A stretch of 64,000 nt of DNA from Candidatus Competibacteraceae bacterium. GTDB lineage: Bacteria; Bacteroidota; Bacteroidia; CAIKAF01. Location: positions 41,218-105,217 of the forward strand of contig JACSSC010000042.1 of NCBI GenBank assembly GCA_014879445.1. The letters run 5' to 3'. The position numbers and the translations under genes were made by a program. How positions within the stretch are numbered: the stretch's first letter is position 1; each line of letters starts with the position of its first letter. This document shows positions 9,988 to 18,205 of the stretch, piece by piece. The notes under the pieces were generated by a model. It saw only the letters and a program-made list of their open reading frames with translations. It did no database searches and was not told the DNA's origin.

Positions 9988-10035
9988 AGAAATATATCAA
10001 CCAAATTTCCGTTCTTTGCCTAAGAATACCTAAAT

Positions 10036-10179
10036 ATGGCTTTGATGAGAAACCGATTTTTTCCTGTAATGCTGCTTATTAGTATTACAATGGGTTTGGC
10101 TTTGGCTGCTACCGGCTGCAATACAACTAGAAAATGTACAGGCAAGCGAGGAGTAAGGGTGCCAATGGGTATTATGTAA
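10036..10179 (+). CDS. 47-residue micro-lipoprotein of unknown function
   Basis: A small frame from ATG 10036 to TAA 10177-10179. After a few basic residues there is a hydrophobic stretch ending in LALAATGC, a plausible lipobox, so the mature peptide would begin at the Cys and have only 20 residues (CNTTRKCTGK then RGVRVPMGIM). Its basic tail with a second Cys looks constrained rather than random. A -7 box for the next gene follows it at 10197-10204. It sits between divergent tatA and a beta-barrel gene. No function is known to me; it could also be a spurious frame, but lipobox and composition argue for a real gene. Confidence 0.6.
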   Translation: MALMRNRFFPVMLLISITMGLALAATGCNTTRKCTGKRGVRVPMGIM

Positions 10180-10196
10180 TTAAAAAAAAATGCATA

Positions 10197-10204
10197 TACC
10201 TTTG
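10197..10204 (+). promoter_or_regulatory. Candidate -7 box upstream of the beta-barrel gene
   Basis: TACCTTTG fits TAnnTTTG and lies 53 bases before the ATG at 10258, leaving a leader of about 45 bases. No clear -33 box. Confidence 0.35.
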
Positions 10205-10257
10205 CAAATTTTGCTTAGGTTTGCACCCAATCCACAGATGACAATACAAAAACAGCC

Positions 10258-11034
10258 ATGAAGAAATTTGTTATTAGCTCGTTGATTCTTTTTATGCCTT
10301 TGGCATGGGCATCTGCCCAAAATGAACCCAATAACGGTGACAAGACCACGCCGCCGCCAGTTGAACTGAAAAAGAAAAAGCCCAAGCCAAAAAAACAGGA
10401 CTTAATCATAATGAACTTGAACTGGAACGGTATGTTGAATCAGCCCGACAGCATGCAAGTGAGCCCGTATTCTAGAGGATTCGACATAGCATTGGTTTGG
10501 GACATTCCCTTTGGTCGCAGCCCTTTTAGTTTTGCAGCCGGACTTGGTTTTTCTTCGGAGAATATTTTTATGAACTCTTTGGTGCGTGATTCGGCTGGGG
10601 GAGATTATTTATATTTTAGAGATATTAAGACATTGATAAATGCTGATAACCCAACTACTGAACGTGATTGGAATCGCTACAAGATAAGTTTGGCCATTAT
10701 TGAATTGCCAGTTGAGTTTAGATATCGAATGAAGCCACATAAGCGCAATACATTCAAATTTGCCGCTGGATTTAAAGTTGGATATGTGATATCCAACTGG
10801 GAAAAATATGTGGGCCCTGATTATCGCTTAGGTGGAGATTTGAATAAAGAAGTGAAAATTAAAGAATATGAGCTGGATGGAATTAGCAGATTGCGCTATT
10901 CGGCTTTTTTCAGGATTGGGTACAGCCGTTTTCATTTAACCGGCAAGTATGATATAGCACCGTTCTTTGAGCCCGGCAAAGGAATTAATACAGGGAGTAT
11001 TGTAACCTTAGGGTTTAGTTTTACGCCGTTTTAA
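10258..11034 (+). CDS. PorT-like outer-membrane beta-barrel protein
   Basis: 258 residues with a signal peptide cut near ASAQ, then a proline/lysine-rich linker (about residues 28-48). The rest alternates polar and aromatic residues in strand-like segments, ending in a C-terminal aromatic residue (LGFSFTPF) as outer-membrane barrels do. It resembles the PorT/OMP_b-brl family common in Bacteroidota. PorT itself is a T9SS component, but this superfamily is broad and no specific role can be assigned. Confidence 0.75.
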   Translation: MKKFVISSLILFMPLAWASAQNEPNNGDKTTPPPVELKKKKPKPKKQDLIIMNLNWNGMLNQPDSMQVSPYSRGFDIALVWDIPFGRSPFSFAAGLGFSSENIFMNSLVRDSAGGDYLYFRDIKTLINADNPTTERDWNRYKISLAIIELPVEFRYRMKPHKRNTFKFAAGFKVGYVISNWEKYVGPDYRLGGDLNKEVKIKEYELDGISRLRYSAFFRIGYSRFHLTGKYDIAPFFEPGKGINTGSIVTLGFSFTPF

Positions 11035-11039
11035 TTAAC

Positions 11040-11215
11040 GCCCCGGCGGAGGGCGGTAGCCCGGCGCAGATAGTGGCTACCTGAACTTGGCGTGAAGGGC
11101 TGACGGAAGAAAGCCCCTGAATGCCAATTGTGAAATGAGGCACTAGAGAGCCGGCTTTAGCCCGCAGACGGATTAGGCGCCCATAATAATAATAACATAT
11201 CGGGCTTATGCCTGA
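11040..11215 (+). other. GC-rich foldable intergenic element A (possible structured RNA or dispersed repeat)
   Basis: The first 140 bases (11041-11180) contain 86 G or C by hand count, about 61%, against an AT-rich background. Several perfect stems can be drawn: GGTAGCC (11055-11061) with GGCTACC (11075-11081); an outer TTGGC (11087-11091) with GCCAA (11123-11127) enclosing GGGCT (11097-11101) with AGCCC (11112-11116); and CATAA (11182-11186) with TTATG (11206-11210). No open frame is apparent. It lies between the barrel gene and the DUF4290 gene. It shares the decamer AGAAAGCCCC with element B near 38.9 kb. RNA gene, leader structure and repeat remnant are all possible. Confidence 0.5.
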
Positions 11216-11246
11216 AACAAAATTGTAATTACCGATACAACGACAG

Positions 11247-11984
11247 ATGGATTATAATTCGCAAAGAGAAAAACTGATGCTTCCGGAATACGGACGCAAT
11301 ATACAAAACATGATAAGGCATGCCATACGCATTGAGGACAGGGAAGAGCGTAACCGTGCTGCACGTACCATTATTAGTGTGATGGCTTCGACCAATCCAA
11401 ACTACAAAGACATTGAAGATTTTAATCATAAGCTTTGGGATCATTTGTTTGCTATATCAGATTATGAATTGGATGTAGATAGTCCGTTTCCGAAGCCCGA
11501 ACGGCCTGAAAAGAAAAGACCGCCTCGTGTGTTTTATCCGCAAAAGCCCATTCGATACCGCCATTATGGAAAAAATGTAGAGTACTTCATAGAAAAAGCA
11601 CGAAGTGTAGAAGACACAGAAGTGAAAGAAAAATTTGTGGAGGCCTTGGCCAACCTGATGAAAAAGTCGTATTTAACATGGAATAGAGATTCGGTGAATG
11701 ATGAGTTAATCATAAATCACTTACGAGAAATGTCGGAGGGGAATTTGGTATTTAATGAGGCCCATTCGAAAATGACTAGCACGCAGGATATATTGGGATT
11801 TAACAAAAAGAAGCCCCAACACCAGCAGCAGCCACAGGGAAAGAATTTTAAAAAAGGTGGAAAGAAATTTAAAAAGCACTATAACAACAATAATCAAAAC
11901 CAACAAGCCGGCCAATATTCAAACCAGCACCGACCGCACAATCCACCTCCTAGAAATGCACCTGATAACCCCAAAACAGAATAA
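11247..11984 (+). CDS. DUF4290 domain-containing protein
   Basis: 245 residues, cytosolic, with no signal. The N-terminal ~185 residues match the Bacteroidota family DUF4290 (start MDYNSQREKLMLPEYGRNIQ, then a repeated pattern with YGKNVEYFIEKA). The last ~55 residues are low-complexity, rich in Lys, Asn, Gln, His and Pro, which suggests a disordered basic tail that might touch nucleic acid; that is inference. The stop is 3 bases before the murA GTG start, so the two are surely co-transcribed. Function of the family is unknown. Confidence 0.85.
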   Translation: MDYNSQREKLMLPEYGRNIQNMIRHAIRIEDREERNRAARTIISVMASTNPNYKDIEDFNHKLWDHLFAISDYELDVDSPFPKPERPEKKRPPRVFYPQKPIRYRHYGKNVEYFIEKARSVEDTEVKEKFVEALANLMKKSYLTWNRDSVNDELIINHLREMSEGNLVFNEAHSKMTSTQDILGFNKKKPQHQQQPQGKNFKKGGKKFKKHYNNNNQNQQAGQYSNQHRPHNPPPRNAPDNPKTE

Positions 11985-11987
11985 TAC

Positions 11988-13292
11988 GTGAATACCTTTG
12001 TGATAGAAGGCGGGCATCCGCTGAAAGGTGAAATTACACCACAAGGTGCCAAAAACGAAGCACTGCAAACGCTTTGTGCCGTGTTGCTTACCGATGAGCC
12101 CGTTACCATAACCAATGTGCCTGAAATACAGGATGTGATGCGACTTATAGACATTCTCAAGGACATGGGGGTGAAGGTGACTAGAAAAGAAAAAGGCAAC
12201 TATGAATTTGTAGCTAGCCATATTCAGCTTGAATATTTACAAAGTAAGGCATTTAAGGAATCGGCAGCCAAATTGCGTGGCTCTATCATGTTATTAGGAC
12301 CTATGCTAGCACGCTTTGGGCAGGGATTTATTCCGCGCCCGGGAGGCGACAAAATAGGTCGCAGGCGTTTGGATACACATTTTGCCGGATTATTTAAACT
12401 CGGTGTTACGCTTGATCAGGAGCAAGGTGGCACTTTTTACAAAGCCCAAACCAAGGGGCTAAAAGGCACATACATTCATTTAGACGAAATATCAGTAACC
12501 GGTACTGCTAATATCGTGATGGCTGCAGTACTTGCAAAGGGAACAACCACCCTATATAACGCAGCATGCGAGCCCTATTTGCAGCAATTGTGTACCATGT
12601 TGAATAACATGGGTGCAAAAATATCGGGTATTGGTTCGAACCTTCTCACCATTGAAGGGGTGAGCCAGCTGGGCGGTTGCGTACATCACACCTTGCCTGA
12701 TATGATTGAAGTGGGTTCGTTTATTGGCCTTGCTGCCATTACCCAATCGGAAATAACCATAAAAAATTGTGGCATTCAACATTTGGGTATCATCCCCGAA
12801 ATTTTTGAACGATTGGGTATTATTCTGGTTCGAAACGGAGATGATATCATCATCCCTCAGCAAAAGAGCTATGAAATTGATACCTTTATGGACGGCTCAA
12901 TATTAACCGTATATGATGCTCCGTGGCCGGGCTTTACACCCGATTTGATTAGCATAGTACTGGTAACAGCCATACAGGCCAAAGGATGTGTGCTTATACA
13001 CCAGAAAATGTTTGAGAGTAGATTGTTTTTTGTTGACAAACTTATTGATATGGGTGCTCAAATCATATTATGTGACCCACATCGTGCCACAGTAATTGGT
13101 TTAGATCGTAAATATCCGTTGAAAGGCATTGAGATGACATCGCCTGATATTCGTGCGGGTATGGCATTACTGAATGCTGCCCTTAGTGCTGAAGGCACAA
13201 GTCGCATACATAATATAGAACAAATTAATCGAGGATACGAACAGATTGATGTAAGGTTGAATCAACTTGGAGCCAGAATAACAAGAGTTTAA
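11988..13292 (+). CDS. murA: UDP-N-acetylglucosamine 1-carboxyvinyltransferase
   Basis: 434 residues with a GTG start 3 bases after DUF4290. It catalyses the first committed step of peptidoglycan synthesis, adding enolpyruvate from PEP to UDP-GlcNAc. The GAKNEALQ motif (Lys22, Asn23) and the PGG loop are present. At the loop position where E. coli MurA has catalytic Cys115, this protein has Asp121 (RPGGDKIGRRRLD). Cys-to-Asp MurA enzymes of Mycobacterium and Chlamydia stay active and are not alkylated by fosfomycin, so intrinsic fosfomycin resistance of the target is predicted. Confidence 0.96.
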   Translation: MNTFVIEGGHPLKGEITPQGAKNEALQTLCAVLLTDEPVTITNVPEIQDVMRLIDILKDMGVKVTRKEKGNYEFVASHIQLEYLQSKAFKESAAKLRGSIMLLGPMLARFGQGFIPRPGGDKIGRRRLDTHFAGLFKLGVTLDQEQGGTFYKAQTKGLKGTYIHLDEISVTGTANIVMAAVLAKGTTTLYNAACEPYLQQLCTMLNNMGAKISGIGSNLLTIEGVSQLGGCVHHTLPDMIEVGSFIGLAAITQSEITIKNCGIQHLGIIPEIFERLGIILVRNGDDIIIPQQKSYEIDTFMDGSILTVYDAPWPGFTPDLISIVLVTAIQAKGCVLIHQKMFESRLFFVDKLIDMGAQIILCDPHRATVIGLDRKYPLKGIEMTSPDIRAGMALLNAALSAEGTSRIHNIEQINRGYEQIDVRLNQLGARITRV

Positions 13293-13327
13293 CAGCTGAC
13301 TTGATGCACAACGGCATGTTTTTTATG

Positions 13328-13335
13328 TAGCTTTG
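13328..13335 (+). promoter_or_regulatory. Candidate -7 box upstream of the TlpA-like gene
   Basis: TAGCTTTG fits TAnnTTTG, 22 bases before the ATG at 13358. A TTG at 13301-13303 is further upstream than the usual -33 spacing, so only the -7 part is convincing. Confidence 0.35.
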
Positions 13336-13357
13336 TAAGTATAATTTTAAACTAAGT

Positions 13358-13903
13358 ATGAAAAAGCAAAATTTCATTTTATTTGTGATGGCTCTTGTAA
13401 TTACCGGTGGGTTTTTATTATCGGGTTCAGTATGTAGGGCAACGGCACAAAATGTAGGGCTTAACATCGGAGATAAAGCACCAGATATTGACTTGAAGGA
13501 CCCTGACGGGAATACCATCAAATTATCTTCACTGAAAGGATACATGGTACTGATTGATTTTTGGGCTGCCTGGTGCGGACCTTGTCGTCGAGAAAATCCA
13601 AATGTGGTGAAAGCTTATCAGGATTTCAAGGATAAAAAGATGAAAGGTGGCAAAAAGGGATTTAAGGTATATTCAGTATCACTTGACCGCAATATGTCTG
13701 ATTGGAAAAATGCCATTGAGCAGGATGGATTGATATGGAAAGAGCATGTTAGCGATTTGAAATGGTGGAGTAGCGCAGCTGCACAAACCTATAAGATTAA
13801 TTCAATTCCAAGTAATTATTTGATTGATGGAGATGGAATTATCATTGCAAAGAACCTGAGAGGAGAAGATTTACAGACCCAGCTAAGGGCATTAGCAAAC
13901 TAA
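13358..13903 (+). CDS. TlpA-like exported thiol-disulfide oxidoreductase
   Basis: 181 residues with a hydrophobic N-terminal export signal (about residues 6-31). A thioredoxin fold of the AhpC/TSA-TlpA type follows, with active site WCGPC near residues 72-76 and the cis-proline segment SIPSNYLID near 149. It probably reduces or exchanges disulfides in the periplasm, for example in cytochrome c maturation or protein quality control; the partner is unknown. It follows murA after 65 bases containing a candidate -7 box and is followed by a strong terminator. Confidence 0.85.
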   Translation: MKKQNFILFVMALVITGGFLLSGSVCRATAQNVGLNIGDKAPDIDLKDPDGNTIKLSSLKGYMVLIDFWAAWCGPCRRENPNVVKAYQDFKDKKMKGGKKGFKVYSVSLDRNMSDWKNAIEQDGLIWKEHVSDLKWWSSAAAQTYKINSIPSNYLIDGDGIIIAKNLRGEDLQTQLRALAN

Positions 13904-14004
13904 TTGAAATGCAGATTTACTTTCGGGGTCTTGTAAAACAAGCTGAGATAACGAAAGATTTGTATAAAGATTAGTTTTTTACAGATAAAACAGTGAAAAG
14001 CAAA

Positions 14005-14038
14005 AGAGGCCGCCGGGATCCGGCCGCCTCTTTTTTTT
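14005..14038 (+). terminator. Rho-independent terminator after the TlpA-like gene
   Basis: GC-rich hairpin: AGAGGC pairs with GCCTCT, then one mismatch, a G-C pair and CCGG with CCGG around a GAT loop, followed by eight T. It closes the plus-strand DUF4290-murA-tlpA unit and faces the minus-strand lipoprotein gene. Confidence 0.85.
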
Positions 14039-14057
14039 ACCCCCTATGAAAACTTTT

Positions 14058-14756
14058 TCAGTTCATTCCCAAAAATTGTGCCGAACAGGTTTCAAGATTT
14101 ACTAAATATCTCCATTCATCGTATCCCATACAACCTGCAAAGCAATCGCCGTAGCCATAGTAGAAGTGAAAAAGAACCTCATTGTTTGAAATATTCCCTG
14201 TTAGCTTTGTAAAAAATGAATAATAAGTATTTGGGAAACCCTCTTCGATGCCTGGCAATTCTACCAACACCTGAATAAGACGTCGCATATTGAGTGGGCG
14301 GTTGGATGAAACCAGCATACTTTCATTAATTGCACTGTGTTGGGCATTCAGATGATATAGCAGAATTAAGCTGTCTGCTGTTGTATTTCCTGTTGGAAGG
14401 TTGCCTGCAAGCCAGTTCTGCACCCATGCTTCAGAAGGATGATATCGTAGCACTGCGCTGTGCGTGAAGTTGGTCTGGCAATGAATCTGTATTATAGTAT
14501 CGTAGTAAGGTATATTAGGCAAATCATAGAGTATGGCTAATGCTTGAAGATATTGCTGATAGCTTATCGAATTAATTTCAACGAGCGAAGTATCGGCTCC
14601 TTGTTGGTTGTATAAGTCGTTGAGAAAAAGCATGGCTGCTTCGTGTTTGAAGTGGTCAATGGCATCATTTGAGACAATGCAAGGAGCCGGAGGGTCGTTT
14701 GTGCAGGAGTAATTCAGCGTGGCAAGAAGTGAAATGAGGATGATGGAATGTCTCAT
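14058..14756 (-). CDS. Hypothetical lipoprotein with GDCFAGC motif
   Basis: The start is placed at ATG 14756 (232 residues) because a clean lipoprotein signal, MRHSIILISLLATLNYSC, begins there; the longer frame adds ten residues that would spoil it. The body is not a family I can name. Near the C-terminus YYGYGDCFAGCMGYDEWRYLV resembles a GDCPxGCxxxxxW motif I recall from uncharacterised secreted Bacteroidota proteins; its two Cys may pair. Predicted to be membrane-anchored and periplasmic or surface-facing. It is divergent from tsaE. Confidence 0.7.
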   Translation of the reverse strand: MRHSIILISLLATLNYSCTNDPPAPCIVSNDAIDHFKHEAAMLFLNDLYNQQGADTSLVEINSISYQQYLQALAILYDLPNIPYYDTIIQIHCQTNFTHSAVLRYHPSEAWVQNWLAGNLPTGNTTADSLILLYHLNAQHSAINESMLVSSNRPLNMRRLIQVLVELPGIEEGFPNTYYSFFTKLTGNISNNEVLFHFYYGYGDCFAGCMGYDEWRYLVNLETCSAQFLGMN

Positions 14757-14850
14757 ATAATCTGTTTTTTTTGAGTTTATACACAATGAATGACTGACAT
14801 CTTATGAATAAGTTGCATGGAAAATACAAGAAAAATACCGAATTTTGAGA

Positions 14851-15270
14851 GTGCAATTTACCATTTCGAACATACAAGAGTTAGGCACGATAGCCCGGAT
14901 TATACTGCAGGAGATGCAAAGATTTCCTTTGGTTTTGGTACAAGGAGGTATGGGTGTTGGCAAAACCACCTTGATAGCTCAAGTGCTGAAAGAAATGGGG
15001 TGTAAAGATGCCGTGTCGAGTCCAACATATTCAATCGTGGCCGAATATCATACAGAGGCAGGTCGGGTATATCATATGGACTGGTACAGAATAGAACATT
15101 CTTCGGAGTTGGATGAAATAGGCATAGATGAATATTTGCATGCGAGTAGCCCATGCTTGATTGAGTGGCCAGAGCGTGATATGCCAAGGTTGTCAGGAAT
15201 GCCTGTATTGAGTGTAAAAATTGAGCAAAACGAAGAAATAAGAAGAGTAGAAATAAAAGCAATATCATGA
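14851..15270 (+). CDS. tsaE: tRNA threonylcarbamoyladenosine biosynthesis ATPase TsaE
   Basis: About 139 residues. TsaE is the ATPase partner of TsaB/TsaD in making the t6A37 modification of ANN-decoding tRNAs. The Walker A motif GGMGVGKTT lies near residue 33, and the SSPTYSIVAEY and IEWPER segments are typical. There is no ATG; I choose GTG at 14851, since family proteins usually begin M-x-F-T-I, although a TTG two codons earlier is possible. Its last 4 bases overlap the ald start (ATGA), so the two are translationally coupled. Confidence 0.9.
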   Translation: MQFTISNIQELGTIARIILQEMQRFPLVLVQGGMGVGKTTLIAQVLKEMGCKDAVSSPTYSIVAEYHTEAGRVYHMDWYRIEHSSELDEIGIDEYLHASSPCLIEWPERDMPRLSGMPVLSVKIEQNEEIRRVEIKAIS

Positions 15271-16493
15271 TACACAAATCCAGTATAACACTTAAAGAAT
15301 TACAGCGTGCTGGCATGCTGTTGCCTCAAGAAGAGATGCTAGAAGTGGGTCGTCGTGCCACACAAGTAAGCATAGGGTTGCCCAAAGAAAGCTCTTTTCA
15401 GGAGAACCGTATTGCATTGGTCCCTTCGGCAGTAGGTTTGCTTACAGCATATGGACATCAGGTATTGATTGAATCAGATGCGGGAAAGAATGCATATTTT
15501 CAAGACAAAGATTATGCAGAGGCAGGTGCACGAATTGTATATTCCAAAGAAGAAATATACAAGGCAGATATTGTGCTTAAGATTTCACCACCAACGGAGG
15601 AGGAGATTGAGTTGATAAGAGCCAAGCAAATCTTGTTTTCGGCTGTTCAACTGGGAACACAATATAGCAATGTATTGCGCAAACTCATTTCCAAAAAAGC
15701 CACTGCATTAGCATTTAATTATTTAAAGGATGAGTCGGGCGTTTATCCTGTGGTGAAAAGTATGGGCGAGATTGCTGGAAGTACAGCATTGTTAATTGCA
15801 GCTGAATATTTAAGCAACGAGAATGAGGGCATTGGTATAATGCTGGGAGGCGTAACCGGTATTCCGCCTGTAGAGGTAGTAATTATTGGAGCCGGAATAG
15901 TTGGCGAAAATGCTGCCCGAACGGCTTTAGGTTTAGGTGCAGAGGTACGGATATTCGATAATTCATTATCGCGCCTTTCAAGATTGAAAAACTATTTAGG
16001 CAATAGACAAGTTTTTACTTCGCTTATTCAGCAGGAAGAATTGGCAAAGCGTTTATCTTCTGCAGATGTGGCTATTGGCGCACTAAGAGCACCTGAAGGC
16101 AGAACGCCTTGTGTTGTTACCGAACAAATGGTTAGTGATATGAAATATGGGTCCGTTATTGTAGATGTTAGCATTGACCAAGGAGGATGTTTTGAAACAT
16201 CTGAAATTACGTCGCACAATCATCCGGTATATAAAAAATTTGGTGTTACACATTATTGTGTACCCAATATTCCTTCGAGGGTTGCACATACAGCTTCAAT
16301 TGCGCTTAGCAACATTATTACGCCGGTGTTGGTAACATTGGGAGAAGAGGGGGGATTGGAAAAAATGCTACATCGTCATATGTATCTTCGCAGTTCGGTT
16401 TATCTATATCAGGGTATTTTGACGAATCGTACTTTTGGTGAGATGTATGCATTGCCTTATAAAGACATTGAATTATTGATGGCTGCGCTGTAA
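15267..16493 (+). CDS. ald: Alanine dehydrogenase
   Basis: 408 residues. NAD-dependent interconversion of L-alanine and pyruvate plus ammonia. The N-terminal AlaDh/PNT domain (about 38-175) has GLPKESSFQENRIALVPS, and the NAD-binding Rossmann domain has VVIIGAGIVGENAARTALGLG near residue 208. A ~35-residue N-terminal extension before the core agrees with Bacteroidota members. It overlaps tsaE by 4 bases and is followed by a small membrane protein 9 bases on. Confidence 0.92.
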   Translation: MIHKSSITLKELQRAGMLLPQEEMLEVGRRATQVSIGLPKESSFQENRIALVPSAVGLLTAYGHQVLIESDAGKNAYFQDKDYAEAGARIVYSKEEIYKADIVLKISPPTEEEIELIRAKQILFSAVQLGTQYSNVLRKLISKKATALAFNYLKDESGVYPVVKSMGEIAGSTALLIAAEYLSNENEGIGIMLGGVTGIPPVEVVIIGAGIVGENAARTALGLGAEVRIFDNSLSRLSRLKNYLGNRQVFTSLIQQEELAKRLSSADVAIGALRAPEGRTPCVVTEQMVSDMKYGSVIVDVSIDQGGCFETSEITSHNHPVYKKFGVTHYCVPNIPSRVAHTASIALSNIITPVLVTLGEEGGLEKMLHRHMYLRSSVYLYQGILTNRTFGEMYALPYKDIELLMAAL

Positions 16494-16502
16494 AATATAA
16501 AT

Positions 16503-16937
16503 ATGAATAAAAAACGCATCATTCGAGGTTTTCTTTTTTATATGTTGGGTTTGGCTATCGGCACACTCGGCGTATATTTTTTGTGGCTTCGCAACCGACC
16601 TGATTTGCTCAGCTGGTGGCCCGGTGGGCGTGTAAAAGATAAATTATTACGTAGTGAGTGGGTGTATGACGATACTTATCATTGTTACCGTCAGTGCTAT
16701 GCCTTATCAGACGAAATTTTACACCAAATGATACGAGATGGAAAGGTGAGATTTGGCATCAGCAAACCACGACGCTCTCCTTGTCCAATTTATGTGATTG
16801 ATACCCGCGCCAATCATTCTCCTCCATTGCGTTTGCATGTTGAGTTGTGTGACTCATTAGCTACCTTATATAGCATTGAAAATTTGCCTGGCGAACATCA
16901 ACCGGCTCAATGCAGTTGTGTGGACAAAAGTTATTGA
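16503..16937 (+). CDS. Small single-pass membrane protein, possibly DUF4258-like
   Basis: 144 residues with one transmembrane helix at about residues 10-28 after a Lys/Arg-rich start, so the rest is probably periplasmic. The core includes WWPGGRVKDKLL and a DGKVRFGISKPRR stretch reminiscent of DUF4258, but the match is weak. The C-terminus ends with a CSCVDKSY group. It is 9 bases after ald and likely belongs to the tsaE-ald unit. Function unknown. Confidence 0.65.
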   Translation: MNKKRIIRGFLFYMLGLAIGTLGVYFLWLRNRPDLLSWWPGGRVKDKLLRSEWVYDDTYHCYRQCYALSDEILHQMIRDGKVRFGISKPRRSPCPIYVIDTRANHSPPLRLHVELCDSLATLYSIENLPGEHQPAQCSCVDKSY

Positions 16938-17069
16938 TTGAAGATTTCTGTTTGCTTTTATTTTTTTCCGGGTTATTTTATTTAAAATATGCACAAATAC
17001 AGTTATACTTTCTATTTTAATTAGATAAGGAGATTTTAAATACAGGTATAGCACATACAAGCAAACTTA

Positions 17070-17077
17070 TATCTTTG
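17070..17077 (+). promoter_or_regulatory. Candidate -7 box immediately upstream of pyrD
   Basis: TATCTTTG fits TAnnTTTG and ends only 4 bases before the ATG at 17082. Transcription would start at or inside that codon, implying a leaderless mRNA, or use of the fourth-codon ATG at 17091. Confidence 0.4.
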
Positions 17078-17081
17078 TGGC

Positions 17082-18113
17082 ATGTACAAAATGGTTAGGA
17101 TTTTTCTGTTTATGCTGCCGGCCGAATCAGCGCATCGTTTGGTTTTTGGCATGTTGGGTTTTGCATCTGCCATACCCATTCTTAAGCGATGGATGCATAA
17201 ATGCTATAATAAGACATTACCTGCAGACGGTATAACACTTTGGGGGCTTCGATTCTCCAACAGAGTGGGGTTGGCAGCGGGGCTTGACAAAGATGCCAGA
17301 CGTGTAGATGCATTGGCCTGCATGGGTTTTGGGTTTGTGGAAGTAGGAACGCTTACCCCATTACCACAGTCCGGAAATCCTTTGCCACGCCTTTTTCGTT
17401 TGCCAGCTGATGGTGCTTTAATCAATCGCATGGGATTTAATAATGGAGGAGGAGAGGTGGCGGCTGTTCGTTTAAAAAAGAGAAAAAATAAGGAAATAAT
17501 TGTGGGTGTGAATTTGGGAAAAAATAAGAATACACCCAATGATGACGCTGTGAATGATTATTTAAAAGGATATGAACAGCTTTATGAAGCGGGCGATTAT
17601 TTTGTAGTGAATGTTAGTTCACCCAATACACCCGGATTGAGAGATTTGCAGGAGAAAGGACCATTGATGGAAATAATGCAAAGATTACAACAAAAAAATC
17701 ATGCCATGCCACTACCTAAGCCCTTACTGCTCAAAATTGCTCCCGACCTTTCCGACGGACAGCTGGATGATATTGTGGACATTTGCATTCAAAGTAAGTT
17801 GGATGGAATTATTGCCACAAATACCACTCTGAGCCGTCAACAGCTGAAGTCGCCGACAAGCAGGATTGAAGCAATTGGTGCTGGTGGTTTAAGTGGAAAA
17901 CCTTTAAGGGCGCGTTCTACAGATGTAATAAGATATCTAAGTCATCGATTGCCGGCACATATTCCTATAATAGGTGTAGGTGGAATATTTTCGGCTGAAG
18001 ATGCGCTAGAAAAAATAGAAGCTGGCGCAACACTGGTGCAAGTGTACACAGGATTCATTTATGAAGGACCTGGATTGATTGGCCGAATTGTGAAAGCCAT
18101 TCGCCAGAGATAG
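17082..18113 (+). CDS. pyrD: Dihydroorotate dehydrogenase (quinone), class 2
   Basis: 343 residues. Oxidises dihydroorotate to orotate in pyrimidine synthesis, passing electrons to quinones at the membrane. The ~40-residue N-terminal helical extension typical of class 2 enzymes is present, followed by a FMN-binding TIM barrel with GLAAGLDKDA, NVSSPNTPGL (the catalytic Ser is in this motif), ATNTTLSR and GVGGIFSAEDA. Stand-alone; lipA follows after a separate -7 box. Confidence 0.96.
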   Translation: MYKMVRIFLFMLPAESAHRLVFGMLGFASAIPILKRWMHKCYNKTLPADGITLWGLRFSNRVGLAAGLDKDARRVDALACMGFGFVEVGTLTPLPQSGNPLPRLFRLPADGALINRMGFNNGGGEVAAVRLKKRKNKEIIVGVNLGKNKNTPNDDAVNDYLKGYEQLYEAGDYFVVNVSSPNTPGLRDLQEKGPLMEIMQRLQQKNHAMPLPKPLLLKIAPDLSDGQLDDIVDICIQSKLDGIIATNTTLSRQQLKSPTSRIEAIGAGGLSGKPLRARSTDVIRYLSHRLPAHIPIIGVGGIFSAEDALEKIEAGATLVQVYTGFIYEGPGLIGRIVKAIRQR

Positions 18114-18138
18114 TGCCATTTACCAAGCTGTTTTTTTA

Positions 18139-18146
18139 TATTTTTG
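18139..18146 (+). promoter_or_regulatory. Candidate -7 box upstream of lipA
   Basis: TATTTTTG fits TAnnTTTG. It is 59 bases before the preferred lipA ATG at 18206 and 11 bases before an upstream TTG at 18158, so it does not by itself settle the start. Confidence 0.3.
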
Positions 18147-18205
18147 TGTTGTGAAAGTTGAACCATTCATGTCGTGTGATTGTTTCCTTATCACCTTTTA
18201 TAAGT

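Noticed and set aside
11040..11215. Known RNA such as RNase P RNA, tmRNA or 6S RNA
   Set aside because: I could not find their hallmark conserved segments; length and stem arrangement do not fit.
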